DNA of 64,000 bases from Buddleja alternifolia (GCA_019426215.1 CM033393.1:29390591-29454590), one strand, 5' to 3'; positions 20,748 through 33,846 are shown, counted from the first letter of the stretch. Notes: generated from the sequence alone by a model not told the origin. A program made the numbers and translations.

Positions 20748-23645
20748 CTATAGAAGTTCATTCAAGTGTAGAGTAGGAAGGTAAGTACCTTGAATGAAGG
20801 TGCGAAGTGGACTATCCATGGCCCTAATGTACATTGGACCAAGGATATCCAGTACGTGATTGGGAAAGATTCTGGAAGGCGCTCTGCTGATGGAAAAGAT
20901 AGCATCGGAGCAGTAATGTTGAGAGAAGCCAATCAGCCTGTCCGTTGGAAGGGCGTGGAGTTTCTGAGATTCAGGAACATAACTTGTGTAGTAGTCTTCC
21001 AAATAGGGGTAGACAGCTTGAGCAAGCGCTTGGTTTCTTTCCAGTGAAGATAAGATGAAGTCATAGTGACTATGAACTTCCTGTCGGATGGAGGGAAGGA
21101 GTGGATAGCCGGTGAAGGAGTTTATCCGGGATCCATTCCATGAGCGCAGGTTGGCTGTGAAGACTCTATCAAAGTGAGCGAGGGGAGTCATGAGCTTGAT
21201 CATCAGTCGAAAGTTGTCGTCACAGTCACTTGAAGTGAAATTCAAGTAAGATGGTGAAGAACTGTCGCTGGAAGACGCTTGAGTGTCACATCGTAGAGGA
21301 GTGTTTGCAAATCTGTGCAACGCTACGCGTAAGGACTGCTCAGTGTGTTGACGAATCAGAGGCAGCCTCAATAAGGACCCAATTCTCCTTTGACGCTTCT
21401 GTAAGCAATATTGAGCAAATTTTCGCTTCTTATCATGTATACAGGTGCTGAAGAGATGAGGATCACTGACCAACTCTTCGAATTTGTATTTGCTCCCAAC
21501 ATACGCTTCAGCCCAATTCACTTCAGTCATGCAGTACTCAGTCCCTGCATTAAGGATAGCTCGAAATCCTTGCTGGTGAATATCTCGGATTGCCTCAAAG
21601 CGATGCATGTCTGGTTCATAATTAGTGTTCCAAACGCTATCAAAATAAGCATCAGCTTCTGTCTGAATCATATCAAGGACAGATACTGGACGGTCTCCGG
21701 CATGTACACCTTTATTCGTCCATAAACGGAGCGGATTAGCGGAAAACATATTTGCAGGACTGTTGACGAGAGTTGAGGAGTGAGAGTAGCCTTCTCTGTT
21801 TAAGAGCTTCTCAGTGGGATTGATGAGTCCATAAGCACGGTCATAGATTCGTATGTTGAAATTTCTGAGAGCAAGACCAGTTGGTTTGCTGTGCCCGTAC
21901 TCGCGATAATAGGCCAAATCAACATCTGCTCGTGGGGTCTTTCTTTCCTGAACCTGTCGCGGGGGCGCTGAGGTGAGCAAGGTATCTCGGACAGTGAGAT
22001 CAAACTTAATAAGTTTGACGATATCATTCTCCGCATTTATGAGACTGTCTTCATTATATCCGGTAGGAAAGAAGTCTTCTTCGGGCGCTGGGGGTAGATA
22101 GTCAACTGAGTGATCAATTGTCTTTAGAGGATCCAGCTGAAAGAAGTTTTGGTGAATGATAATTTCGTCAGCGTCGCTCTGATCGTCTGAGCGTGCCTCG
22201 GTTGTAGATGGGAGAGTGAGTAGTAGTGGAACCTCTGGAACATCAGGTTCATCAAGCTCTAAGCCTGCAAATTCTGTGGCGGCTGCATGAGCGATGGCGA
22301 CGACATCTGTCATATCGACATCTAGATGGACATCACTGGTCGCTTGAACAGCGGCTAGAGGAAGAGCTGTATAACAGATATCCTCTATAAGGGGAGGATC
22401 TTCTACATAAGTAGGTAAGAAACTGCTGTGGGAAGAAATAAACTTACCCTGAGAGCTAGTCTCAACAGCAATAGTAGCTTGAGCGCTTGGCTCAGTAGTC
22501 TCAGGCTCTGGAGGAGTAACATCGACTTGACGCTTGCGTAGTCCTCTGCGTCTCTTGAAGATACGCTTCACGTTCACCCCTTCAGCCGGTGGCGCTTGAG
22601 TGGGTGCAATAGTAGGTTCTTCAAAGTCTATGTGTTTAAGTACGTTTTCCAGTGTTCTTCGAGTTACGGGAGGAATCTTGTCCTCTTCATCGTCATCCGT
22701 AGCTTCATCATCCTGCGGAGGAGATGGAATAGGTTGAGCCTTGGGCTTTCGTGTAGCCCTCTTTTTGGTAGCAGCCGGGCGTTTCACGGCTTTCTTCGGA
22801 GTGGAACGCTTAGCTTCCTCTGGAGCTGGACGCTCAGCCTCCTCGTCTGACGCTTCACGCACAACTTGGCGCTCAGAGAGAGGTCTGGCCGCACCTCCGA
22901 TCTTTGGTGGGTTAAAAAGATTCTGAATGATTCTTGGCCCATAAAATTTATGTTTGGCTATAGTAAATCCAGCCGATGATGTACATTCTGCTCTGAATAG
23001 TAGGTCACTGAGAACCAAACCGTAAGGTTTGTTTGAGGTACGCAGACAGTTCTTGAATCTGTTGAACACATAGGCGCTCCAGTTAATTTTGATGTTTAGC
23101 AGGATGGCGGTCATCATGCGAAATTGCAACGGGTTAATCTTGTCAAAAGTGGCCACTCTGCATTCAATGTTTTTGCTGCAAAAATCAGCCAAGACACGAT
23201 ATCTGTTGACGATATCTTTCTTTTCGAAGTTCTGTTTGTACGGAACATCATCATACGCTCGGATTCTGACCCATACTTCTTCAATTTGTTCGTCAGTGAT
23301 GGTGTCCAAGGTTGCTCCTTCGTTCGGTAGGGTGAAGTTATGAGCGATTGTGGTGGCAGAAAGAGTGAATGACTTGGATTCTTTCTTGGAGATAGGAAAT
23401 AGACAAGAGATGGAAGTCTCGTCTTCTGACAGTTTAGCATTTCTCCAGAAGTGATCGACTTCACCAGGAAATATGTATGAATATCTGGTTAGAAACTTCT
23501 GAAGCCCCGCCTCGGTAACAGAATCCATCATCTCCGATAGGTCAATTTGGGTGTGTTCGTACAAGAACTTCCAGTCCACCACAAGACCCTCGGTTACCTT
23601 GAAGATTTCTTCAGTCGAAGTAGCAGCAGATTTCTTGGGTGCCAT
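20748..23645 (-). CDS. 965-residue ORF downstream of pol in Copia C, function unknown
   Basis: The ORF starts at an ATG ending at 23645, in the same orientation as pol and about 1.2 kb after it. Residues 1 to about 250 look globular; the segment around IKINWSAYVFNRFKNCL and KPYGLVLSDLL resembles the putative plant transposon or envelope-like proteins often seen in plant retroelements (family resemblance from memory, not searched). Residues about 260-560 are low-complexity: basic lysine- and proline-rich text (PKKAVKRPAATKKRATRKPK) that could be a nuclear signal, then acidic stretches. The remainder looks globular and helical. I see no signal peptide or clear membrane segment, so a classical envelope glycoprotein is not supported. 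Position after pol fits the extra ORF of SIRE-type elements. The frame is intact over 2.9 kb, which suggests recent selection or youth. Confidence 0.7.
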   Translation of the reverse strand: MAPKKSAATSTEEIFKVTEGLVVDWKFLYEHTQIDLSEMMDSVTEAGLQKFLTRYSYIFPGEVDHFWRNAKLSEDETSISCLFPISKKESKSFTLSATTIAHNFTLPNEGATLDTITDEQIEEVWVRIRAYDDVPYKQNFEKKDIVNRYRVLADFCSKNIECRVATFDKINPLQFRMMTAILLNIKINWSAYVFNRFKNCLRTSNKPYGLVLSDLLFRAECTSSAGFTIAKHKFYGPRIIQNLFNPPKIGGAARPLSERQVVREASDEEAERPAPEEAKRSTPKKAVKRPAATKKRATRKPKAQPIPSPPQDDEATDDDEEDKIPPVTRRTLENVLKHIDFEEPTIAPTQAPPAEGVNVKRIFKRRRGLRKRQVDVTPPEPETTEPSAQATIAVETSSQGKFISSHSSFLPTYVEDPPLIEDICYTALPLAAVQATSDVHLDVDMTDVVAIAHAAATEFAGLELDEPDVPEVPLLLTLPSTTEARSDDQSDADEIIIHQNFFQLDPLKTIDHSVDYLPPAPEEDFFPTGYNEDSLINAENDIVKLIKFDLTVRDTLLTSAPPRQVQERKTPRADVDLAYYREYGHSKPTGLALRNFNIRIYDRAYGLINPTEKLLNREGYSHSSTLVNSPANMFSANPLRLWTNKGVHAGDRPVSVLDMIQTEADAYFDSVWNTNYEPDMHRFEAIRDIHQQGFRAILNAGTEYCMTEVNWAEAYVGSKYKFEELVSDPHLFSTCIHDKKRKFAQYCLQKRQRRIGSLLRLPLIRQHTEQSLRVALHRFANTPLRCDTQASSSDSSSPSYLNFTSSDCDDNFRLMIKLMTPLAHFDRVFTANLRSWNGSRINSFTGYPLLPSIRQEVHSHYDFILSSLERNQALAQAVYPYLEDYYTSYVPESQKLHALPTDRLIGFSQHYCSDAIFSISRAPSRIFPNHVLDILGPMYIRAMDSPLRTFIQGTYLPTLHLNELL

Positions 23646-24856
23646 TAGTGAGAAGGAGTGATTGAGAGATTTTTGCTTTTAGAGAGAGAGAGATTTTTGC
23701 AGAGAGTTCGAGTAGAAATGGGTTCTTTTCTGCACAAAATTAGTTTTTGGCAACATAGTTTTGAATTTTTGTTTTCTCTCTTTGTTAGGATTTTGACACG
23801 TGGCAATCAATTAGATCTCAGCCTTTGAGCAAGATAACTGTGGACTCGAATTTTAAAAGGTAGGCACGGTTACATTTGGTAACTCCCACATATAAATTTT
23901 TGAAGTCCGAGTAGAGATTTGAAATAAGACGATTCAGAGTTTAAGCGTGATACACGCGCGTGTAAAATGTTGATACGTATACCATCACAGACTGTTTGAG
24001 AGCCATCATTTTGAAGAACTATGTAAGTGCCCGCCAATTTTTTTGATCATTTGGAGCGTGTAGATATGATTTTGCTTTATCAGAAATTTGACGCTCGTCA
24101 TACTTTATTATTTGCAAGGATGTTTTATATTGACGCTCCACAAATTTGAAGTTCTTCCCAAATCCCTTTGTATGCTTGAGCGTTCAAGCACATTGTTTAC
24201 AATCTTTTGACGCTTGTGTGAAATAATGAAAAGTTTAACATTTATATGTGAAGATGGAATATTTTTCTCACACTGGTTTCGATAAATGACAACATACTGT
24301 TGGTGTCAGTGTTTACTTTATAGTATAATTTTAAAATATTCAGCGTTACATGTACTCGCCCAGAATACATGGTGAGTGTATTTACACGTGTACATAAGCT
24401 GAACCAACTTTTTAAAGAAACAATGAGTACCCTTGGGTTTTGTTGAACAAAAATAACAGATGTCAAGTCAGCATTAATTGCATTGATTGACTAATCCATT
24501 AATTTTTGTTTAGCGACGGGTAAGGTACGCTTCATTTGAAATACATTTTACTAAGCGCTTGACTGGGAATAAGCTTAAGCGTTTAGTGTTTTGAAAGAAG
24601 CACAGACGCTAAGAAAGATTTGTGTAATAAGCGTCCGAATGATTTAAGTGTATGGTGCTAAGTGCGTATGACCGATGCAAGGGAAAACATTTTTGGTCAT
24701 ATTCACTTAAGTATAGTTAGCTCTTTTAAGGTTCCCCCTATGTAGGTCCCCATAAATTACATAAAATAAAGTGAATTCCCCCTAAATTTCATGCCTAACA
24801 AAAGTATGATGTTTCGAATGATTAAGCATTTAGATCAATCATACCTAGTTCACTTC
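23646..24856 (-). other. Spacer between pol and the extra ORF of Copia C
   Basis: About 1.2 kb without a supported ORF. CGCTT/AAGCG words remain frequent (at least seven by hand). A promoter or splice acceptor for the downstream ORF could lie here, but none is evident. Confidence 0.5.
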
Positions 24857-27800
24857 TTAAAGTGAGAAAACGTTGTTCGTTGTGAGCGCTTTGGTGAAGA
24901 TATCTGCCAGTTGCTTTTCTGTACCAATGAAGTGCATGGAGATATCTTTCTTTTGAACGTGGTCACGTAGAAAGTGATAGCGAATGTCAATGTGTTTGGT
25001 TCTAGAGTGAAGAACTGGATTTTGAGTCATTGCTAAGGCGCTTTGATTGTCACAATGGATAGGAGTTGGATCTAGGATTATTCCATAGTCTCTAAGTTGT
25101 TGCCTCATCCAAAGGATCTGTGCACAACAGCTTCCAGCGGCTACATACTCAGCTTCAGCGGTGGAAGTAGCGATGGACTGTTGCTTCTTACTATGCCATG
25201 AAATTAGTCTATCACCTAGAAATTGACATGTTCCACTAGTACTTTTTCTATCTATTTTGCATCCTGCAAAATCTGCATCTGAATAACCAATTAGTTCAAA
25301 AGGAGAATCCCTAGGATACCATAAGCCCACATTTTGTGTGCCTTTTAGGTACTTAAGGATCCTTTTAGCAGCAATTAAGTGTGATTCTCTAGGATCAGTT
25401 TGAAATCGTGCACACATGCATACTAAGAACATAATATCAGGTCTACTAGCTGTAAGATAAAGAAGTGATCCAATAATACCTCTATAGTTAGTGATATCAA
25501 TTTTCTTTCCATTATCATCTCTATCTAGCTTAAGCGTTTGGCTCATTGGAATTTTGGAAGGTGATGCATTTTCCATACCAAATTTCTTGATCATATCTCT
25601 AGTATATTTAGTTTGGTTTATGAATATGCCATTAGGGAGTTGTTTAACTTGTAATCCTAGGAAGAAAGTTAATTCACCCATCATGCTCATTTCAAATTGA
25701 TCTTGCATCATTTTCGAAAATTTCTCACATAGACGCTTATTGGTAGATCCAAATATAATATCATCAACATAAATTTGAACTAGGAGAATATCTTCATTAT
25801 GGGTAATTTTGAATAACGTTGTGTCAACGCTACCTTTTGAAAAGCCTTTACCTATAAAGAAGATAGAAAGAGTGTCATACCTTGCTCTTGGTGCTTGTTT
25901 AAGACCATAAAGTGCCTTGTCCAATTTGTAGACCATACTTTTCCCATGGTTGTTGATGAATCCTGGTGGTTGCTCCACATATACTTCTTCTTGGAATTTA
26001 CCATTCAGAAATGCACTCTTTACGTCCATTTGATACACTGTAAATTTGTTAAATGCTGCAAACGCTAGAAACATCCGAATAGCTTCAAGACGGGCTACAG
26101 GAGCGTATGTCTCATCGAAGTCGATACCCTCTTCTTGACAGTATCCTTGTGCTACAAGTCTGGCTTTGTTTCTAATTACAGTACCATTCTCATCCATTTT
26201 GTTTCTATAAACCCATCTAGTCCCAATAACTCCTTGGTGAGTTGGCCTTGGTACTAGCGTCCATACCTTATTTCTTTCAAACTGATTTAGCTCTTCTTGC
26301 ATGGCTTCAATCCAACTTGGATCGTTAAGCGCTTCATCCACTTTATTTGGTTCCATTTGAGATAGGAAGCTTGCAAACATGGCCTCATTTATTGTAGCGG
26401 CTCTGGTTCTAACAGGTGCTCCAATATCTCCAATAATTAGTTTTGGTGGATGGTCTCTGAGCCATTTTCTGTCTGGTTGGAACGGGTTAAGAGATTGATC
26501 TAACGCTTCATTAAACTGTGCAGGCGCTTGACCAATTCCTTGCGTAGGCGCTTCAGTGTTTATAGTTTGAGTTTGCTCTTGATGAACATTCCCTTCATGA
26601 TCATCAGCGTTTCTTGCAATATCATCGTTGATGTCTTTACGAGTAATCTTAGGATTAGGTACAATGATTTCATTATCTTCATCAATATCACTATCATCAC
26701 ACAGATTGATTTGTGACGCTTGTTGAGATAAATCTTCAATTCCTGCATCATTAATATTAACCTTACTCGGTTTTTGGTTAGCATCATCAAACACAACATG
26801 AATGGATTCTTCAACCTTCGATTTGATCTTATTTAAGATGCGAAAGCTCTTTCCATTTTTGGCGTATCCTAGAAAGATTCCTTCATCTGCTTTAGGATCA
26901 AATGTCTTTAGGCTTTGGTATCCATTGTTATGAATGAAACATTTTGAACCAAATACATGAAAGTATGAAACATTCGGCTTACGTCCCTTCCATAACTCAT
27001 GTGGAGTCTTTTCATGTTGCTTGTTGATCATACACCGGTTCTGAGTGTAGCAAGCAGTGTTGATAGCTTCGGCCCAAAACCTTTGAGGCAGCTTAGACTC
27101 GGCTAACATAGTCCCAGCGGCTTCTTTAAGCGTTCTGTTCCGTCGCTCGGCAACTCCATTTTGTTGAGGTGTTCTAGGCGCTGAATACTCATGAAGTATT
27201 CCAAAGTCTTTACAAAATTTCTCAACAATATGGTTAGTAAATTTAGTTCCTCTATCACTTCTAATTCTTGTCACTTTTAGATCTTTTGAGTTTTGTAGTT
27301 GACGAATTAGAGAGGTGAGCTTGGCACTAGTTTCATCTTTAGATGCTAAAAATTCTACCCATGTATAGCGTGAGAAATCATCAACTATTACTAGTGAATA
27401 CTTTTTACCACTAACGCTCATGATTTGAATAGGACCAAACAAATCTAAATGTAGTAATTCAAGTATTCGAGAGGTCGATAGATGAAGCTTCTTCTTAAAA
27501 GATGATTTAACTTGCTTACCCATTTGACAAGCATCACATAAGCGATCTTTATTAAAGGAATCCCTGGGTAATCCCTCAAGATTTAGCGATATTAATTGAG
27601 AGATTGCCTTAAAATTGAGGTGATTCATTCTTCTATGCCATAACCAACCCAATTCATTTTGATTCTTAGCTACGAAACATGTAGGGTTGTTATCTATTGT
27701 TGAATCCCAATCTACTAAGTATACATTGTTTGTTCTTCTTCCTTTTAATTTAGTAGATCCTGTCTTAACATCGATTATCTCGCACAAGTCACTAGAAAAT

Positions 27801-27904
27801 TTAATTTCAAAGCCTTTATCACAAAATTGACTTATGCTTAGAAGATTATGTTTAAGACCCTCAACATAGTATACATCATTGATCATGATGTTCCCCCTAT
27901 GCAT
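24857..27904 (-). CDS. Copia C pol: integrase, reverse transcriptase, RNase H
   Basis: A 1,015-codon open frame begins just inside protease, because the Athila-like element cuts the polyprotein at 27909. It contains the pre-integrase region ([11 protein letters not shown] near residue 87, CDACQMGK near 123), an integrase core with D154 (LHLDLFGP), D217 (RSDRGTKF) and E253 (NGVAERRN) at D-35-E spacing, reverse transcriptase ([35 protein letters not shown]) and RNase H ([39 protein letters not shown]). The catalytic residues appear intact. A one-base shift near the C-terminus (about 24860) ends the frame early. It would copy and integrate the element; here it is separated from gag by the insertion. 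Confidence 0.92.
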   Translation of the reverse strand: MHRGNIMINDVYYVEGLKHNLLSISQFCDKGFEIKFSSDLCEIIDVKTGSTKLKGRRTNNVYLVDWDSTIDNNPTCFVAKNQNELGWLWHRRMNHLNFKAISQLISLNLEGLPRDSFNKDRLCDACQMGKQVKSSFKKKLHLSTSRILELLHLDLFGPIQIMSVSGKKYSLVIVDDFSRYTWVEFLASKDETSAKLTSLIRQLQNSKDLKVTRIRSDRGTKFTNHIVEKFCKDFGILHEYSAPRTPQQNGVAERRNRTLKEAAGTMLAESKLPQRFWAEAINTACYTQNRCMINKQHEKTPHELWKGRKPNVSYFHVFGSKCFIHNNGYQSLKTFDPKADEGIFLGYAKNGKSFRILNKIKSKVEESIHVVFDDANQKPSKVNINDAGIEDLSQQASQINLCDDSDIDEDNEIIVPNPKITRKDINDDIARNADDHEGNVHQEQTQTINTEAPTQGIGQAPAQFNEALDQSLNPFQPDRKWLRDHPPKLIIGDIGAPVRTRAATINEAMFASFLSQMEPNKVDEALNDPSWIEAMQEELNQFERNKVWTLVPRPTHQGVIGTRWVYRNKMDENGTVIRNKARLVAQGYCQEEGIDFDETYAPVARLEAIRMFLAFAAFNKFTVYQMDVKSAFLNGKFQEEVYVEQPPGFINNHGKSMVYKLDKALYGLKQAPRARYDTLSIFFIGKGFSKGSVDTTLFKITHNEDILLVQIYVDDIIFGSTNKRLCEKFSKMMQDQFEMSMMGELTFFLGLQVKQLPNGIFINQTKYTRDMIKKFGMENASPSKIPMSQTLKLDRDDNGKKIDITNYRGIIGSLLYLTASRPDIMFLVCMCARFQTDPRESHLIAAKRILKYLKGTQNVGLWYPRDSPFELIGYSDADFAGCKIDRKSTSGTCQFLGDRLISWHSKKQQSIATSTAEAEYVAAGSCCAQILWMRQQLRDYGIILDPTPIHCDNQSALAMTQNPVLHSRTKHIDIRYHFLRDHVQKKDISMHFIGTEKQLADIFTKALTTNNVFSL

Positions 27905-27913
27905 GATACCTAT

Positions 27914-29827
27914 TGATAAGAGGTGTTTTTACGTGTTTTTAAGACCGTAATTTTTATGATTTGGATTCACTTATTGCTTAAATCATGTCACATTTTCATT
28001 TAATAGGTGTGTTAAGTGAATACAGGTAATAAATGAGAATACATGAAGAAAAGGGAAGAAAAACGATGTACAAAACAAGTTCAAGCATCTTTTTCAACAC
28101 CTAGGCGGTTAATGCATCTCCTACCACATTCGAGCGATAATTTCGTACATTTTGAGACAGACTTAGACAAAGTTTCCTTCTACAAAGTTTTAGATGTATG
28201 TCTTAGCTTCAAATGGGAACTTGAAACATCTAAATCGAAGGTCTATAGAGATAATTGTGAAGGAAATACGATTGCTGCGCCGAACAGAGAAGTACATGTG
28301 CAAAGATACGCCCCAACGCCCTCCTAGTCATGCTTAGGCATGGATAGTCTGAATGTTACTCCTTTTCAGCCTAAATTCCAGCATTATATGATGGGTAAGA
28401 ATCACTTTTGGCCATAATTCAGCACATGTGTTGAGGGGTTGTCATAAGTGTGTTTCTTGGTAGATTTACTTTATGGGCGCCAAATCAGAAACAACCTCCA
28501 TGTTGAAACGTAATTTAGGTATACTTAGAGACCGAATTGGACAAAATGTCCTTCTGGAAAGTTGTATATCTATGTTTTATCTGAACATGGGGACTTGAAT
28601 CATCCAATTTGGAGATCTGTGGAGAAGTTTATGAGTAAAATACTAAGACTGCGCTGGAAAGCAAGAAAATGGCAGCATGCATGTGTTTTGTTGAAGTTTT
28701 CACATGGTTATGCTTGGTGGAATTCTTAAGGGCCGAAAGTTTAGCATTTTTTAGCTGGTTGGAATCTTAAAAGCCAAACTTTAAGCATCACCTTAGGTGG
28801 AATTCTCATTGGGGAACTTTAATGGGAATTCTTAATGCATACTTTAGTGGAATTTTGGCTATAAAAGGAAGGGGAACCCACACTCTTCATCATTCACTAT
28901 CAATTTCAGATTCTTGGAGGAGAGGAGGAGGAGGAACAGGTCCTCAAGCTTCATTCATCACCATTTTTCATCATTCTAAGAGGAGAAAGCTAGCAATTGA
29001 AGCTCCAATCAAGGGGCCATCATCTATCACATTAGAGGGAGTTTTTATAGCTTTTTCATTTCATTCATGTCTATGAACATGTGTATTTATTCATTATTGT
29101 TTTTCATAATATCTATCATGAACTAAATTCATAAGACTAAGGCCATGTAAGGTCAAATTGTGATATATGCTTATAATAGATGATTGTTGAGGTTATACTT
29201 ATATTGTTATGTGATGTGAATTTGTGTTTTTACCTATCTTGCATATACTTGATCACTATATGTTAGAATCTTATGCCTAGGTTGATATTTCGGGAGAAAA
29301 TTAACTTAGGGTGCAAGAAATTCACATCATGACCCGCAACTAATGAGGAATTGCCCTAGACATAGGTAAAGATTCCCGGGTAAAGTTGTTCGATTCTAAT
29401 CGAGTGAACTCTAGTACGTTAATGCATGTTTAGTTGTTAGATTTCCGGATAGGAATATTTGGGAAATCACGATCTAAGCATAGGAGTTTATACGCGAGAC
29501 ATCGGTTATTCTCTACCCTCGGAGCTCTCACCATAACAATATAAGTGTAATCATTTAACAAGAACCTTTATAAGTATATTTGATCAATTTGAACCTAGCA
29601 TGTGCCTTAGTCTCCCTTTATAATTGGTTTTAAATCACATGCCCATCTTTGTTCTTGTTCTTTACAAATTTTATTTGAATTTATTCTTACTTTGTTTATT
29701 CACTTCATTACAAATCTTAAACTAGAATTCAAGTCTCCGTAGTTCGACAACCCGGACTTTTAGTCCACTTATTACTACACACGACTAGTGCACTTGCTAC
29801 AATAGCACGTTAGCTTTTAGCGTGTCA
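27914..29827 (+). repeat. 5' LTR of the Athila-like element
   Basis: Starts TGATAAGAGG, ends GTGTCA. A TATA box TATAAAAGG is at 28860-28868. Its last 1,791 bp align without net gaps to 33847-35637. ORFs inside occur in both LTRs and are not separate genes. Confidence 0.9.
28860..28868 (+). promoter_or_regulatory. TATA box in the Athila-like 5' LTR
   Basis: TATAAAAGG lies about 970 bp before the LTR end, with the same text at 34670-34678 in the 3' LTR. It is a plausible start of the genomic RNA. Confidence 0.6.
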
Positions 29828-29833
29828 AGTTTT

Positions 29834-29851
29834 TGGCGCCGTTGCCGGGGA
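29834..29851 (+). other. Primer binding site, Asp-tRNA type
   Basis: TGGCGCCGTTGCCGGGGA, the characteristic primer site of Athila-like gypsy elements, six bases after the 5' LTR. Confidence 0.92.
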
Positions 29852-29986
29852 CTTGTTCATTTTAGTTTTTGATTTTTCATTTAAATTTTCATAATTCTTA
29901 GTTTTTCGTTTATTTGTAACCTTTCTTTTATTTTATTATTCTAATTTTTTTTCTTGTGTTTATTTGTTAGGTGTAATTTGTGGTGC

Positions 29987-32269
29987 ATGACCCGCTCTTC
30001 TAACGAGCCCCTATACAATTTTGAGCCGGAGATAGAGCGTGTTCTTCGATCTAGTAGACAAGCTCGAGAAATGGCCGACAATCTAAATCCAAATGGGAAT
30101 TTTCCCGACATAAATCTCCCGGAAAATAGGGAATGGTTGCAAAATCTATTCCAAGCTATGCAACCGGCACCTCCTCAAAGACTTCCATCGGTCCGGGAAA
30201 GTCTACCTCCAAGGGTCCACACTATACCGGGGCCCGTAGTCTTTCCAAATTTCTTTGCACCAAATTATCACATTCCGTCACACATCTTTAGCATGGTGCA
30301 AAGCGAACCCTTCTATGGAGAACCCCATGAATCACCTCATGAGCATTTGGAGACTTTAGACGATACTCTCATGACTACCCAATTTCATCCACGGGATCTC
30401 GATGCAATTCGTCTAAGAGTCTTCCACTTCTCATTAAAGGAAAGGGCGACCATGTGGTACAAATCTCTACCACCCCAATCCATCACAACATGGGGACAAT
30501 TGGTCGATGCCTTTTTGAGCAAATTCTTTCCACCCTCCAAAATCAATGAGCTAAGGAGCAACATTAAGGAGTTTAAGCAGGGGAATCATGAGTCCTTAGC
30601 CGAGGCATGGGCTAGATATAAAAACATGCTCCGAAAATGTCCGGATCACAACCTAAGATTGAGCGAGCAAGTATTACGATTCCATGATGGAGTCCGTTCG
30701 CACATCCGAAATAGGCTCAATGCCTGCGCCAGTGGTGATCTCCTTGGGCTCGATTGCTAAAGTGTGTGGGACAAGATTGAGCAATTAGCCCAGGAAGATG
30801 AACTCTATCCCGATGATGAAGAAATCACACCCACTAAAAAGATTGCTTGTGTTCAAGAGTTGGGCGAAGAAGTTGCTTTGGAAACAATGGTTGACAATGT
30901 AAACTATGTTGGAAATGCCAATCGACCTCAATTGAACTTCCATGTGCCCGAAAATTTTCCAAGGAGGCCCAATCCGGCACAAAATGCCCATCCCGGCGTC
31001 TATCAAGCACCAAGGCCCCCATTCAACAATAACCAAGCTCAAAGGCAAGGTAATCCTCATGTACAAAGGCAAGTTAGGCCTCCTACAACCGATGAACGTC
31101 TTGATGAGGAAATAAAGAAATCGGATTCAGCAATCAACGAACTCCGTACTATGATGAAGGATTTAATGATGGATATGAAGGATTTGAAGACACAAATGGG
31201 TCAAATGGCAAAGACAATCAGCGAGAGAGCCCCGGGAACTTTACCAAGTGACACGGAAAAGAACCCGAAAGAGCAATGCTATGGAATTACCTTGAGAAGT
31301 GGCGAACAGGTAAAAGGTGATAATGTTCGCACTGATGCGCCCGAGGGCCCATCCATCCACGCCCAGGCGCCCTTGTCGCTGCGCCAAGGCGCCGATTGTC
31401 ACGCCCAAGCGCCACATTCTGTATCCTCCACAGCTGGCCCTTCAACTCCAACGCATCATCCCATCGAGGTTCGTCTTCCATTTCCAAATGCACAAAAAAC
31501 GAAAAAGAAGGATATGGATCAGATTTTCCGTAGGATTGTGGCGACTCTTTGTGAGGACCCGGGGAGGCTCACCATTCCGTGCACCATTGGCCCTCTTACT
31601 TTTGAAAAGGTTATTTGCGATACGGGAGCAAGTATCAATCTCCTCCCGTATTCTCTCTTCAAGAAGTTGGGCCTTGGAAATCCCAAACCGACATCAATGA
31701 GCCTCCAACTCGCCGATGGATCAATTAAGAGACCAAAGGGGATAATACAAGATGTTATTGTACAAGTTGACAAATTCTTTTTCCGGGTTGACTTTGTGGT
31801 CCTTGATATGGAGGAAGATGTTGAGATGCCCTTGATTCTAGGAAGACCTTTCCTAGTCACTAGCAATGCCAAGATCGACATGGGAAAAGGTAAGTTATCA
31901 TTGAGGGTAGGAGATGTAAAAGCGATATTTGATGCTTCTAATAACAGGAAACCATCTATGGATGATCTTACTTGTTCCAATATCGATATTATTAACCCTT
32001 CTCTTGATGAGAAATGTGCAAATGGCAAGGCTAAGGGCACACTCGAGTTGGAGGATGAGATTCCCTATGATAAACACAACAAAGAGGGAAAAGAAGATTT
32101 ATGCATGAAATACATTCCACCCCATCGCCGTGCTCGTAAGATTGAAAAGACTCATCCAATACAAAGGGCTTATTGCAAAATCCCGCAATATGAGTGGAAA
32201 CAAGTAGACCATGGAGCTAAAAGGAGGCATGACAAGGATTTGGTCGTGTTAAATGGACCACCTATTTGA
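29987..32269 (+). pseudogene. Athila-like gag-protease with one nonsense codon
   Basis: One frame runs to 32269, cut only by TAA at 30758-30760. I prefer the start ATG 29987 (MTRSSNEP) over 29954. The gag has the retrotransposon gag domain (HFSLKERATMWYKSLPPQSITTWGQL, then FLSKFFPPSK), a helical linker, and a retropepsin-type protease with CDTGASINLLPYSLFKKLGLG near residue 290 of the second part and the second half marked by ILGRPFL. The frame ends after a PHRRARK-type basic segment. Pol does not follow. The text after the stop, near 32300, resembles the LLGRQPK tail found after pol in Athila elements, so pol has probably been deleted. The product could form particles that borrow pol in trans; that is inference. 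Confidence 0.88.
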
Positions 32270-33846
32270 ACCTCAAAGAGCACAAAGTCGAGCTACCGAC
32301 TCTAAACTAGCGCTTCTTGGGAGGCAACCCAAGTTTGTAAGTTTGTTTTTCTTTTTGATTTTGTTTTTGTTTTGTTTAGTTTGTTTCTTTATGTTGTGTT
32401 CAAACATGCACTTTTGGCATGTATGTTTTCTTATGCTTGATGGTTTGAAAAGTTGAAGTGTTAGATATGATGCAAATTTGGACCATGCTCATTTTACTCG
32501 AGAGGAGGAGAAGCTATAGGATTATGTATTTGGAAGTTTAAGGATATTTTTCAACATCCTTGGTTGTAAGTGTTCTTTTACTGTTGTGTATGCTTGTTGT
32601 AACAACATTGGGGACAATGTTGGATTTAAGTTTGGGGGTGTTTAGAAGAGTACTTATTTTGAACTTTGATGGTGCAATCCTAATTTTTAGCTTAATTTTA
32701 GGGAAAGTTTGTTTGATATCATGTTTATATGCTTCTTTGTTGAGAAAATCAAGCATGAAAAATTTTTAGTCCTTCCAATTGATGCATTGAAATTGATTGA
32801 CTTGGAAAAATGGCATGAATTCTTGAAATAATTTGAATTTAATGGAATATATATCTTTGAAATTGCTTGTGGAGACCTTAGACTAGAATTGATTCTTTAG
32901 ATGATTCACAATGCACTTGAATCGAAGGTAGAGGAGTTGAGAGGATAACCATCTTGAGACACTTAAGGAATTATTCCCAGAAATATTAACTTAGATTTCT
33001 CATAAAGTTATAAGTTGAGTAGTAATTTTATATACTAACAATGAATTGAAAAGGTTGAATTTTGGTATGACCAAAAGTGGTCAGGCTAATACGTACCGGA
33101 GGTGAAAAGTTTCATACCTATATACTGTACTATTATGCTAATTTGAGCTATGCTCAAGCCAAAAGAGGTGAATTGTTTAAAAGATCTAGTTTTATTTCGT
33201 GGCCTTTGATACTCGAGTGATTAAATCCTTAGGAGTGTCTCTACACTTAATGCCCCAAAACTATCTAGTTTGGGAGTCATTGATCTAAAACTTGTTACAT
33301 GGGTGTCATAGAAAGTCTAATTGAATAAAACATTGCACATGATCTAGCCTTAATGAAGTTTAATGGAAATTCCATATGAATTGAATGTTGAATTTTTGAG
33401 ATAATGAAATTTAAATGGCTATGAGATTTTCTATAATTCTTGTGCCTTGTGTTTGATTAAAAGTTGATAGATATGGGATTAATGTCCAAAATTTGGTAAG
33501 GATGCCTCTCGACTATAATACCCTAGATTTATTTTTCACTATACCCTAGGGAGTCGTTTCAAGTATTGGTGTCACATGAGCAAAAGTAGTTGATATGTAT
33601 ATATATATTTGTGAACTTTAAAAGGTTGATTTTATGCCATTCATTCTTGTTGATCATATTGAGATGTGTTGATTCGGTTGGGATTGAAAATTTGCTAGAT
33701 TTTGTGGGTATATCTTATGCAAACCCTCACGAGACTATAACTCGTCCTTTGAGGTAACTCAAAGGTTTAAAGGCTTGTTGCACCCGCTAAGTGCAATCGT
33801 TTACTCCACGAAAGTGAGTTAGTTAGATGTTTTGTTTTCTCCCATT
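32270..33846 (+). other. Noncoding 3' region of the Athila-like element
   Basis: No supported ORF. The expected polypurine tract before the 3' LTR is not seen; it seems lost together with the LTR start. Confidence 0.6.

Noticed and set aside
20748..23645. Calling the 965-codon ORF an envelope glycoprotein
   Set aside because: No signal peptide, membrane anchor or cysteine pattern is evident; only its position recalls envelope-like ORFs.
31317..32040. Other-frame ORFs over the Athila-like protease (31317-31700 plus, 31519-32040 minus)
   Set aside because: Shadows of the gag-protease frame, which has clear domains.
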